In this document: positions 7,747-15,048 of the stretch, piece after piece
How positions within the stretch are numbered: position 1 is the first letter of the stretch
Layout of the letters: each line of letters begins with the position of its first letter
Source: TMED14 sp041158165
GTDB lineage: Bacteria > Bacteroidota > Bacteroidia > Flavobacteriales > Schleiferiaceae
Length of the DNA: 64,000 nucleotides
NCBI GenBank assembly: GCA_041158165.1
Contig: JBEBBW010000002.1
Location: 1-64,000 of the forward strand
Direction of reading: 5' to 3'
The notes under the pieces: generated by a model
What the model was told of the DNA's origin: nothing
Databases searched by the model: none
Seen by the model: only the letters and a program-made list of their open reading frames with translations
Program-made: the position numbers and the translations under genes

Positions 7747-8102
7747 TGCGGGTATTCAGCCTTGGTTTCGCCTGCTTGGCGCTCGCAAGCTGCGAGACCG
7801 GCACCTACTGTACCGAAGAGTTCCGCAGCGTGGGTTTCACTTGGACTACTCCCCCGCTCCCCGCGCGGGTTATCACGGTGAATGTGCGCACTGGCGACAC
7901 CTTAAGCGTGCTCGATCAGGGCTACGAGAACTTTTTTGCGGTCGCAGACGACGGCAACATGCCGGACCTGCGCCGAGAAGGCGACAGTCTGAGCGTCACC
8001 GTGTTGGACTCACTGGGCAGCGTGCGTGCGACAACTTGGTACATTGTGGGGCGAGACGATTGCCACATTCAGTTAATCTCCGGTCCAGAATTCCTGCCGT
8101 GA
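7743..8102 (+). CDS. Small predicted lipoprotein, unknown function
   Basis: 119 residues with an N-terminal lipoprotein signal (LALASC lipobox, lipid Cys about residue 17). The rest is beta-rich, with two further pairs of cysteines (YCTEE early, DDCHI late) that may form a disulfide in the periplasm. No family recognised. Two ATG codons in tandem (7743 and 7746) can serve as start, and the first overlaps the msrB stop, so translation is probably coupled to msrB. A shared role in envelope redox repair is only a guess from position. Confidence 0.65.
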   Translation: MMRVFSLGFACLALASCETGTYCTEEFRSVGFTWTTPPLPARVITVNVRTGDTLSVLDQGYENFFAVADDGNMPDLRREGDSLSVTVLDSLGSVRATTWYIVGRDDCHIQLISGPEFLP

Positions 8103-8106
8103 GGAT

Positions 8107-8136
8107 TTGGAGGTTTGCAAATCCGTAGTATATTTG
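8107..8136 (+). promoter_or_regulatory. Promoter of tRNA-Val
   Basis: TTG (8107-8109), 19 bases, then TATATTTG (8129-8136): a full match to the Bacteroidota TTG-N19-TAnnTTTG consensus, twelve bases before the tRNA. Confidence 0.78.
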
Positions 8137-8148
8137 CACTCCCCAATG

Positions 8149-8223
8149 GGGCGCATAGCTCAGCTGGTTCAGAGCATCTGCCTTACAAGCAGAGGGTCCG
8201 GGGTTCGAATCCCTGTGCGCCCA
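8149..8223 (+). tRNA. tRNA-Val (anticodon TAC)
   Basis: A 75-nt cloverleaf with acceptor GGGCGCA/TGCGCCC, anticodon stem CTGCC/AGCAG-type with loop containing TAC, and T arm GGGG TTCGAAT CCCT. Discriminator A, no encoded CCA. Confidence 0.96.
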
Positions 8224-8228
8224 CCCCG

Positions 8229-8257
8229 AAAGCCGCCAAATATGGCGGCTTTTTTTA
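8229..8257 (+). terminator. Rho-independent terminator after tRNA-Val
   Basis: AGCCGCCA and TGGCGGCT (8231-8250) form an eight-base stem with an AATA loop, followed by seven T residues. Confidence 0.9.
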
Positions 8258-8292
8258 TTCCGTTTTTTTCGCTCACGACTTTACTCGAGTAA

Positions 8293-8322
8293 CAAAAAAA
8301 AGGAGCTCTTTTCAGAGCTCCC
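8293..8322 (-). terminator. Rho-independent terminator of the 72-residue protein gene
   Basis: Read on the minus strand: GGAGCTC, a six-base loop, GAGCTCC (8302-8321), then eight T residues. It lies about 37 bases after the stop of the small minus-strand gene. Confidence 0.88.
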
Positions 8323-8358
8323 TTAGCTTGGTTTGGCGATCAGAGTGTACCGACCTAA

Positions 8359-8577
8359 TTACTTAGATACCGTGTAACCCTGTGCCTCGAGCCACTGAAT
8401 GCGGGCGTCGATTTCAGCTTGAGCACGCTTGGCGATTTCTTTTTCGCAAGAGATGATCAAACCTTCGAGTTCTTCAACGTCAAATTTGCCCAAAAACTGG
8501 TTGCGGAAAACCGTCTTAAGGGTCTTGTTACCGTTTTGATTCTCGCGAAAGTGCTGAACGAGTTGAGATGGAGTCAT
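8359..8577 (-). CDS. 72-residue protein of unknown function
   Basis: A small soluble protein, mostly helical: an N-terminal 'TPSQLVQHF' helix, an FRNQFLGKFDVEELEGLI segment and a C-terminal helix ending in WLEAQGYTV. I do not recognise the family. It is a free-standing gene with its own promoter box (TACATTTG, 8610-8617 minus), a 32-nt leader and its own strong terminator, so it is expressed alone and probably at a good level. The clean expression cassette and lack of codon oddities argue for a real gene. It might be a small nucleic-acid-binding or ribosome-associated protein, but nothing in the sequence proves that. Confidence 0.75.
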   Translation of the reverse strand: MTPSQLVQHFRENQNGNKTLKTVFRNQFLGKFDVEELEGLIISCEKEIAKRAQAEIDARIQWLEAQGYTVSK

Positions 8578-8609
8578 ATTGTAAATTATTAGTTGGTTAA
8601 TAACCGGCT

Positions 8610-8617
8610 CAAATGTA
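8610..8617 (-). promoter_or_regulatory. -7 box of the 72-residue protein gene
   Basis: TACATTTG on the minus strand, 32 bases before the ATG. A TTG lies 21 bases upstream (8639-8641). The leader contains the small palindrome GGTTA-A-TAACC (8595-8605), a possible operator. Confidence 0.6.
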
Positions 8618-8651
8618 GCAGAAATTATGCCAAATAATCAATACAATTAGG

Positions 8652-10613
8652 CTAGAATTTTAAACTTTTTTCAAAGGCCTTTTCAAGTCGCTCGTGCGGC
8701 AAAAACCCTTGCTCCAATTCTGCGGCAAACGGAATGGGCAAATCGGCGCTAGAAACCACCTCAATTGGTGCATCCAGGGACGTGAAGCAGCGAGACTGCA
8801 GTTCGGCAGCAACGGAACTACCTATGCTTCCGAGGAAGGTATCTTCCTGCACTACGATACAGCGTCCGGTCTTGCGCACCGATTCTTCGAGCGTCGGCCA
8901 GTCAATTGGGCGCAGCGAAACGAGGTCTATTAATTCGACCGAAACGTTGGGGTTGCGCTTCATCCAATCTTGTGCCCAATGAACCGCCCAACCGTAGGCA
9001 ATAACGGTAAGGTCGCTACCCGCTGAAACGTGCACCGCCCGGTCCAAGGGCAAACTGTAGTATTCTGGTGCCACTTCTGCTTCAATCGAACGGTAGAGGT
9101 TTTTGTGTTCAAAAAAGAGTACGGGATTTGGATCTTCGAATGCGCTCAAAAGCAAGCCTTTGGCTTGGGCCGGATTCGACGGATACACCACCTTCAGTCC
9201 GGGGACACGGGCAAACCAAGCTTCCGTAGACTGGCTATGAAACGGTCCGGCAACCACGCCTGCGCCCGTCGGCATGCGAATCACCAAATCAGCCTGCTGG
9301 CCCCAGCGGTAGTGAAGTTTCGCCGCCTGGTTGCAGATTTGGGTCATGGCCTCCGTCACAAAATCGCTGAACTGCATTTCAACCATGGCCTTAAAGCCCT
9401 CGACCGAAAGCCCTACGCCCGCACCTACGATCGCCGATTCACACAAGGGCGTGTTGCGAATTCGGTCTGCTCCGTAGCGATCCACGAAGCCTTCTGTGGC
9501 TTTAAATACCCCGCCGTATTCGGCGATATCTTGACCCATGAATACCAAATTTTCGTGGCGTTCCAAGGCCTGATCTAGGGCTTCTTTGATGGCATCAATT
9601 AGGCGAAGCTTGCGGTCCGATGCCGGGGGGGCGTCATGGGTTGGTGCAGTAGCTACCGGCGCATACACGTCGCGGAGTTCGTCTTCTTCGCGGTACGTTG
9701 GTTTCGGTTCATCGAGTGCCTGATTTAAGGATTCGAGCACTTCGGCCGCCAGGGATTCTTCGAGGGATTTGAGTTCGGATTCTGTAGCAACACCCGCCTC
9801 AATCAGCGTTTGGCGGTAGCGTACAACCGGATCCTTCGACTGCCACGATTCGATGAGTCCCTCTGGATAGTATTTCGTTCCTGAAGCTTCTTCGTGTCCG
9901 CGCATTCGGAACGTCACGCACTCGAGGATAATGGGCCGCGGGTTTTGGCGAATCGACGCACTAAGCTCGCGGGTGGTTTCAAGTACTAAACCGAGGTCGT
10001 TTCCGTCGATGGAATGCGCTTCAATTCCGTAGGCTGGCCCCTTAACGGCAAACGAATCAAAGACGAACTGCTCGCGCGACGGCGTAGACAAGCCCCACTG
10101 GTTGTTTTCGACGACAATAAGTACCGGCAAATTCCATACTGCCGCGACGTTGATTGCTTCGTGAAAATCACCTTCTGATGCCCCGCCGTCTCCAGTGTAC
10201 ACAAGTACGCATTTTCCTTCACCGCGAAGGCTGCGCGCCAAGGCCAAACCGTCGGCCACGCCCAGTTGCGCGCCAAGGTGAGAAATCATGCCAAAAATTC
10301 GGTGCTCGCGCGTGCCAAAATGGAAGGAACGGTCTCGGCCCTTGGTGTAGCCCGTTGCACGACCTTGGAACTGCGCAAAAAGTTTGGTTAACGGCAGATT
10401 CCGCGCCGTGAAGACGCCAAGGTTGCGGTGCATGGTGCAAATCCACTCGTCGTCGTGCATGGCGAGCGTGGTTCCGACGCTCACTGCCTCTTGGCCGTAG
10501 CTTGAAAACCACTTTGAAATTCGGCCTTGGCGAAGGGCGATGAGCATGCGTTCTTCGACTGCGCGCGGCAAAAACAGGGAACGGTAAAGGTCGAGGCTAG
10601 GGCTGTGCTTCAT
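8652..10613 (-). CDS. 2-oxo acid dehydrogenase E1, fused alpha and beta subunits (branched-chain type)
   Basis: A 653-residue protein joining both E1 subunits in one chain. The alpha half (about 1-320) carries the thiamine diphosphate motif GDGGASEG (141-148) ending at NNQ (170-172) and the MRGHEE segment. The beta half (about 335-653) carries the transketolase-type pyrimidine and C-terminal domains: GQDIAEYGGVFKAT, RMPTGAGV, EHKNLYR and the final IPFAAELEQGFLPH. Such fusions are common in Bacteroidota and are usually annotated as 2-oxoisovalerate or pyruvate dehydrogenase E1. The enzyme decarboxylates a 2-oxo acid and passes the acyl group to lipoyl-E2, which is not encoded in this window. 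The substrate is therefore open, with branched-chain acids more likely. A TTCCTTTG box ends four bases before the ATG. Confidence 0.92.
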   Translation of the reverse strand: MKHSPSLDLYRSLFLPRAVEERMLIALRQGRISKWFSSYGQEAVSVGTTLAMHDDEWICTMHRNLGVFTARNLPLTKLFAQFQGRATGYTKGRDRSFHFGTREHRIFGMISHLGAQLGVADGLALARSLRGEGKCVLVYTGDGGASEGDFHEAINVAAVWNLPVLIVVENNQWGLSTPSREQFVFDSFAVKGPAYGIEAHSIDGNDLGLVLETTRELSASIRQNPRPIILECVTFRMRGHEEASGTKYYPEGLIESWQSKDPVVRYRQTLIEAGVATESELKSLEESLAAEVLESLNQALDEPKPTYREEDELRDVYAPVATAPTHDAPPASDRKLRLIDAIKEALDQALERHENLVFMGQDIAEYGGVFKATEGFVDRYGADRIRNTPLCESAIVGAGVGLSVEGFKAMVEMQFSDFVTEAMTQICNQAAKLHYRWGQQADLVIRMPTGAGVVAGPFHSQSTEAWFARVPGLKVVYPSNPAQAKGLLLSAFEDPNPVLFFEHKNLYRSIEAEVAPEYYSLPLDRAVHVSAGSDLTVIAYGWAVHWAQDWMKRNPNVSVELIDLVSLRPIDWPTLEESVRKTGRCIVVQEDTFLGSIGSSVAAELQSRCFTSLDAPIEVVSSADLPIPFAAELEQGFLPHERLEKAFEKSLKF

Positions 10614-10635
10614 AGTGCAAAGGAACGGCGCGTCC

Positions 10636-10643
10636 TATCTTTG
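10636..10643 (+). promoter_or_regulatory. -7 box of the 2OG oxygenase gene, leaderless spacing
   Basis: TATCTTTG is a full TAnnTTTG match, with four bases between it and the ATG at 10648. Confidence 0.65.
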
Positions 10644-10647
10644 ATGT

Positions 10648-11577
10648 ATGCAACTCCCCACCCTTTCGCTCCAAGATTGGACTCACGGCGGTCCTGAATC
10701 CCAAAAAGCCTTTTCGGAAGCCCTCGGTACCGCGTTTCGCACGCTCGGTTTTGCCGCGATTGAGCACCACGGTTTTGGTGCTGCAGACCGCGAGCAACTC
10801 TACGCTGCCGTTCAGCAGTTTTTTCAGCTTCCAGAAGCCACCAAACGCGCCTATATTTTGGCCGGAGCGAAGGGCCAGCGCGGGTTTACTCCGTTTGGCG
10901 TAGAGCACGCGAAGGGCGAAACCTCTGCCGACCTCAAGGAGTTTTTTCAGTGGGGCCCAATGAATGCTGAAGAGCGCGGACTCCTGCCCAACGTGGCCGT
11001 GAATTCCGCCGTGGACGGCATGGACGACGTCATTCGCGAAGCCTACTTCAAGCTTGAAGCGATTGGCAACGAACTCATGAAGGCCGTAGCGCTCCACATC
11101 GGTGTGGACCGCGAATTTTTCACGAAGCCATTGGCGGGCGGGCATTCCATTTTTCGCGCAATCCACTACCCCGCACAGCCAGAGCTTCCCGAAGACGGAA
11201 TTCGCGCTGCCGCCCACGAAGACATCAACCTCATCACCTTGCTGATGGGCGCCTCGGCGGAAGGCCTTGAGGTAATTTCAGAAGGAAAATGGGTTCCGAT
11301 ACACGTGACCAACGACGTGCTCGTCATCAATGTGGGCGATATGCTGCAGCGCTTGACCAACGGAATGCTGGCGAGCACCACGCACCGCGTGGTGAATCCG
11401 ACGGCGGAGAAGCGCCACCTTCCGCGCTTTTCGATGCCCTTCTTTGTGCACCCCAAAGAGGACATGCCGCTCAACTGCCTTGAGCACTGCATCACGGCAG
11501 ACCGACCGAAGTCGTTCAGCGACATTACGGCCGGAGCCTACCTGCACGAGCGCTTGGTTGAAATCGGACTCGCCTAA
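10648..11577 (+). CDS. Isopenicillin-N-synthase-like 2-oxoglutarate/Fe(II) dioxygenase
   Basis: 309 residues. The N-terminal DIOX_N region (residues 4-110, with GFAAIEHHG and QRGFTPFG) is followed by the double-stranded beta-helix core. Iron ligands are His190 and Asp192 (AAHEDINLITLL) and His246 (STTHRVVNP). Arg260-x-Ser262 (RFSMPFF) binds 2-oxoglutarate. All key residues are present, so an active oxygenase is expected. The family is broad, and the substrate (amino acid, small metabolite or peptide) cannot be named. The gene starts a unit with trmD, whose GTG follows the stop by three bases; this pairing is likely transcriptional convenience. The single TATCTTTG box right before the ATG fixes the start. 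Confidence 0.88.
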   Translation: MQLPTLSLQDWTHGGPESQKAFSEALGTAFRTLGFAAIEHHGFGAADREQLYAAVQQFFQLPEATKRAYILAGAKGQRGFTPFGVEHAKGETSADLKEFFQWGPMNAEERGLLPNVAVNSAVDGMDDVIREAYFKLEAIGNELMKAVALHIGVDREFFTKPLAGGHSIFRAIHYPAQPELPEDGIRAAAHEDINLITLLMGASAEGLEVISEGKWVPIHVTNDVLVINVGDMLQRLTNGMLASTTHRVVNPTAEKRHLPRFSMPFFVHPKEDMPLNCLEHCITADRPKSFSDITAGAYLHERLVEIGLA

Positions 11578-11580
11578 GCG

Positions 11581-12258
11581 GTGCGGATCGACATTGTTTC
11601 GCTCCTCCCGGAGCTGATTCGCAGCCCGTTTGAGGCTTCCATTTTAAAACGCGCCCAGACCAAGGGGCTGGCCGAGGTGCACCTGCACGACCTGCGCGAA
11701 TTTGGGCTCGGCAAGCACAAGCAAGTTGACGACTACGCCTTTGGTGGCGGAGCCGGAATGGTCATGAAGCCAGAACCCCTTTTTGCCTGCATTGAGGGAC
11801 TGATGGCGGAGCGGAGCTACGACGCCGTGATCTACACGTCGCCCGACGGTAAAACCTTTGACCAACCGATGGCCAACCGGATGTCCGCGTTTAAAACCAT
11901 TTTAATCGTTTGTGGGCACTACAAAGGCATCGACCAACGGGTGCGCGACACGCTCATTACCCACGAAATCTCGATCGGCGACTACGTACTGAGCGGCGGA
12001 GAATTGGCGGCCGCCGTGATTTCGGACGCGCTAATCCGCTTGATTCCAGGGGTTTTGAACGACGAAACGTCGGCCCTAACGGACTCGTTTCAAGACAACT
12101 TGCTCGCGCCCCCGGTGTACACCCGGCCGGCGGAATTTCGCGGCCTCAAAGTTCCCGAGATTTTAACGTCGGGCAATACGCCGGCGATTGAGCAGTGGCG
12201 CGCGGAGCAGGCGCTGGCGCGCACTCGAGCACGCCGTCCGGACTTGCTTGGCGAATAG
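11581..12258 (+). CDS. trmD: tRNA (guanine37-N1)-methyltransferase
   Basis: A 225-residue SPOUT methyltransferase that makes m1G37 next to the anticodon and prevents +1 frameshifting. Typical signatures in order: RIDIVSLLPE, the DYAFGGGAGMVMKPEP loop, YTSPDGKTFDQ, the trefoil-knot SAM site CGHYKGIDQRVRD, EISIGDYVLSGGELA and a C-terminal RPAEFRGLKVPEILTSGN segment. Length is normal. The start is GTG at 11581. It lies downstream of the dioxygenase gene rather than with rpsP/rimM/rplS, as it often is elsewhere. Confidence 0.96.
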   Translation: MRIDIVSLLPELIRSPFEASILKRAQTKGLAEVHLHDLREFGLGKHKQVDDYAFGGGAGMVMKPEPLFACIEGLMAERSYDAVIYTSPDGKTFDQPMANRMSAFKTILIVCGHYKGIDQRVRDTLITHEISIGDYVLSGGELAAAVISDALIRLIPGVLNDETSALTDSFQDNLLAPPVYTRPAEFRGLKVPEILTSGNTPAIEQWRAEQALARTRARRPDLLGE

Positions 12259-12273
12259 CACGCAGGGCTGAGG

Positions 12274-12281
12274 TATCTTTC
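12274..12281 (+). promoter_or_regulatory. -7-like box of the GH92 gene, leaderless spacing
   Basis: TATCTTTC (one mismatch to TAnnTTTG), four bases before the ATG. Confidence 0.5.
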
Positions 12282-12285
12282 GGGC

Positions 12286-15048
12286 ATGACCCGCAGCCTT
12301 GTTTTTACGTCGGCCTTGTGTGCCGCGATAGCCGTTTCTGCCCAAATTTCGGTAGCCGACATCGATCCGTTTATCGGTACGGGCGGACACGGCCACACCC
12401 ACCCGTCGGCCACTGCGCCCTTTGGAATGGTCCAAATTGGACCTGATACGCGGCGCGAGGGCTGGGACGGCTGCAGCGGGTACCACTATTCTGACACAAC
12501 GGTTTGGGGATTTAGCCATACGCACTTAAGCGGAACTGGCGTGGGCGACTACGGCGATTTTTTGTTCAAACCATGGGGCCAGGCCTTCGAAGACGCTCCG
12601 GTTGCCTTCAAAAAATCATCTGAATCCGCTTCTGCGGGCTACTACGGCGTTACGTTGGCCGACGGCACACGGGCGGAATTCACTGCTGCGGAGCGCGGAG
12701 GCTACCACCGGTACCGTTTTGGGCAAGGCCAGCCGGCCGTTGCGTGGATTGACCTCAATTACCGCGATCGCGTGCTCCGCGCTAAAGTGATTCAGTTTGG
12801 CGAAACCCTGATTCTGCAGCGGGTTAGCCAAGGTTGGGCACGTGAACAGCACGCCTACCTCGCTATAAAGCTTCCCCAGGGCACTCGGGTAGAGGTGCTC
12901 GATTCGCTCCACGTTCTGCTCAAGTTCGCAACGTCAAACGTGGAATTCGCCGTGGGATTTTCGGGCACTGGACCAGAAGGCGCCAGCAGCAACTTAGCCG
13001 CAACGCTAGCCGACGCACCCTCTTTTGACCGATGTGCTGCGCGAAGCAGGGCATCGTGGCAAGCCGAACTGGACCGAGCGCAGGTCGCAGGCGGAAGCGC
13101 CACCGACCGCCGCATTTACGCTACCGCGCTCTACCACGCGTTCAGTGTGCCCAACCTGTGGAGCGACGCAGACGGCCGCTACCGCGGAATGGACGGCAAA
13201 ATTCACCACGACACCGACCACCAGCACTACACGGTGTTTTCACTCTGGGACACCTACCGCAGCGCACACCCTCTTTATGCACTAGTTCAACCTGAGCGAA
13301 CCAATGACTTCATAGAAAGCATGTTAGACATGTTCGACCAATCGGGTCGTTTGCCCGTTTGGGAACTGGCAGGGAACGAAACCAACTGCATGATCGGCTA
13401 CCACAGCGTGAGCGTGCTGGCGGATGCGCACGCCAAGGGCTACAGCGTGGACGGCGCCCGAATGCTCAACGCCATGGTTGCTACGGCGAACACGCCGGTC
13501 TTTGGACTTCCCGCCTACACGACCAACGGCTACTTGAGCATTCAAGACGAGTCCGAAAGCGTTTCGAAAACGCTTGAATACAGCTACGACGACGCCACTA
13601 TCGCATGGACCGCGCAGCGCTTGGGCGACCTTGGCACAGCCGAACAATTTTGGCGCCGAAGCCAAGGCTGGGTCAGTTTGCTGGATCCCGCTACAGGACT
13701 GATGCGCCCGCGGGACAACGGCGATTTTATGGCGCGCTACGAGCCCCGCGAGGTGAACAACCACTTTACCGAGGCCAATGCTTGGCAGTACAGTTTTGCG
13801 CCCGTACACGACTTGAAGCGCTGGACCGGACTGCTTCGCGCCCAAGGCCGCAGCCTGGAAGGCCAGTTGGACGCGCTGTTTGCTGCGCCTTCGGCGACCG
13901 TTGGGCGGGACCAAGCCGACATCACGGGCTTGATCGGGCAGTATGCCCACGGCAACGAACCGTCGCACCACATTGCCTGGCTTTATTCCGCCACACCGCG
14001 CGCCGACAAAGGCCACAAGCGCATTCGCGAAATCCTGGCTACGATGTACAGCGACCGGCCTGACGGTTACCAAGGCAACGAAGATTGCGGGCAAATGTCG
14101 GCGTGGTACGTGATGAGCTCGTGGGGCATTTACCCCTTGGTTCCGGGTGAAGCGCGCTACGCGGTGGGGCCCATGCTTTGGGACCGGGTTGCACTGCGCG
14201 CCCAAGGCGTGCACACGGACTTCGTGCGCGCTGGAAACGGTCCATATTTCAGCTCGTTGGGCTTGCCCACAGGGCAGGTTTCGCGCGGGTTCCTTGACCA
14301 CAGCGAGTTGCTGCGGTCCACGCGAATAAGCATGTACCACGCGGACTCCCCATCCGCTTTAATGCCCTATGAAAACACGGCACACGGACTGACCTCGGTG
14401 GTGCTTCCCGCGCCTCGAATTCAGGTTCCGCGCCGATTTGAAGGCAAAACCACCGCAACGATTGACGGGGCAACCCAATCGATCACCACGAGCCAGAAAC
14501 TCGAAGCGGGCGACGGCCTGACCCAGCACCGGTCGATCGCAGCGACCACGAAAAAACCGAACGCATGGACCGCCAGGTTGGTTCAGGGGGTGCCAAATCC
14601 CCAGTACCGACCGGGTGACGCAAGCCTAGTGGACGGGGTGTTCGGCGACGTGGACTGGCGCAAGGGCGAATGGACGGGCGTTCAAGGCGAAGACGTGGTG
14701 ATCAACCTCGAGCACCCAAAGGCCATCTCCGCGCGCCGTATTGAGGTTGAAGTAAGCCTGCTCAAGGACATCAAGTCGTGGATCGCTCTGCCAAAATCGG
14801 TCGAGCTTAGCCTTGTGTTTTCGAACGGGACGGTCGAAACGCGGCAACTGTACTTCGAAGAGGCGCTCAGCGAACAGCCCAGTGCCGTGGTTCGCAAAAC
14901 CTCAGGCTTCACTGCGCCGAAGCGCGCAAAGCTCCAATCGGTTCGGGTCAAGCTGGTGAATCCGGGCGTACTGCCCTCGTGGCATCCTGGCGCCGGCGGC
15001 GAAACCTTTGTTTTCGTGGATGAATTGACGGTTAACACGCTACGGTAA
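12286..15048 (+). CDS. Secreted GH92 alpha-mannosidase with extra C-terminal beta-sandwich
   Basis: 920 residues with a signal peptide ending near Ala-Gln20. The GH92 core begins with DIDPFIGTGGHGHTHPSA and PFGMVQIGPDT and includes SGYHYSD, FSHTHLSG, an ELAGNETNCMIGYH block and GNEDCGQMSAWYVMSSWGIYP. The family is calcium-dependent inverting exo-alpha-mannosidases acting on N-glycan or yeast mannan type chains. After the catalytic part, residues from about 760 on form an additional beta-rich region resembling an F5/8 (discoidin) carbohydrate-binding domain. That explains the length, which is larger than the usual 740 or so. No T9SS domain is present, so a periplasmic location is likely. The TAATG overlap with the CotH gene shows the two are cotranslated. 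Confidence 0.93.
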   Translation: MTRSLVFTSALCAAIAVSAQISVADIDPFIGTGGHGHTHPSATAPFGMVQIGPDTRREGWDGCSGYHYSDTTVWGFSHTHLSGTGVGDYGDFLFKPWGQAFEDAPVAFKKSSESASAGYYGVTLADGTRAEFTAAERGGYHRYRFGQGQPAVAWIDLNYRDRVLRAKVIQFGETLILQRVSQGWAREQHAYLAIKLPQGTRVEVLDSLHVLLKFATSNVEFAVGFSGTGPEGASSNLAATLADAPSFDRCAARSRASWQAELDRAQVAGGSATDRRIYATALYHAFSVPNLWSDADGRYRGMDGKIHHDTDHQHYTVFSLWDTYRSAHPLYALVQPERTNDFIESMLDMFDQSGRLPVWELAGNETNCMIGYHSVSVLADAHAKGYSVDGARMLNAMVATANTPVFGLPAYTTNGYLSIQDESESVSKTLEYSYDDATIAWTAQRLGDLGTAEQFWRRSQGWVSLLDPATGLMRPRDNGDFMARYEPREVNNHFTEANAWQYSFAPVHDLKRWTGLLRAQGRSLEGQLDALFAAPSATVGRDQADITGLIGQYAHGNEPSHHIAWLYSATPRADKGHKRIREILATMYSDRPDGYQGNEDCGQMSAWYVMSSWGIYPLVPGEARYAVGPMLWDRVALRAQGVHTDFVRAGNGPYFSSLGLPTGQVSRGFLDHSELLRSTRISMYHADSPSALMPYENTAHGLTSVVLPAPRIQVPRRFEGKTTATIDGATQSITTSQKLEAGDGLTQHRSIAATTKKPNAWTARLVQGVPNPQYRPGDASLVDGVFGDVDWRKGEWTGVQGEDVVINLEHPKAISARRIEVEVSLLKDIKSWIALPKSVELSLVFSNGTVETRQLYFEEALSEQPSAVVRKTSGFTAPKRAKLQSVRVKLVNPGVLPSWHPGAGGETFVFVDELTVNTLR

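Noticed and set aside
13324..14340. A 338-residue minus-strand frame inside the GH92 gene
   Set aside because: It has the composition of a shadow frame (many Val, Arg, His), and the GH92 frame has all its catalytic motifs.
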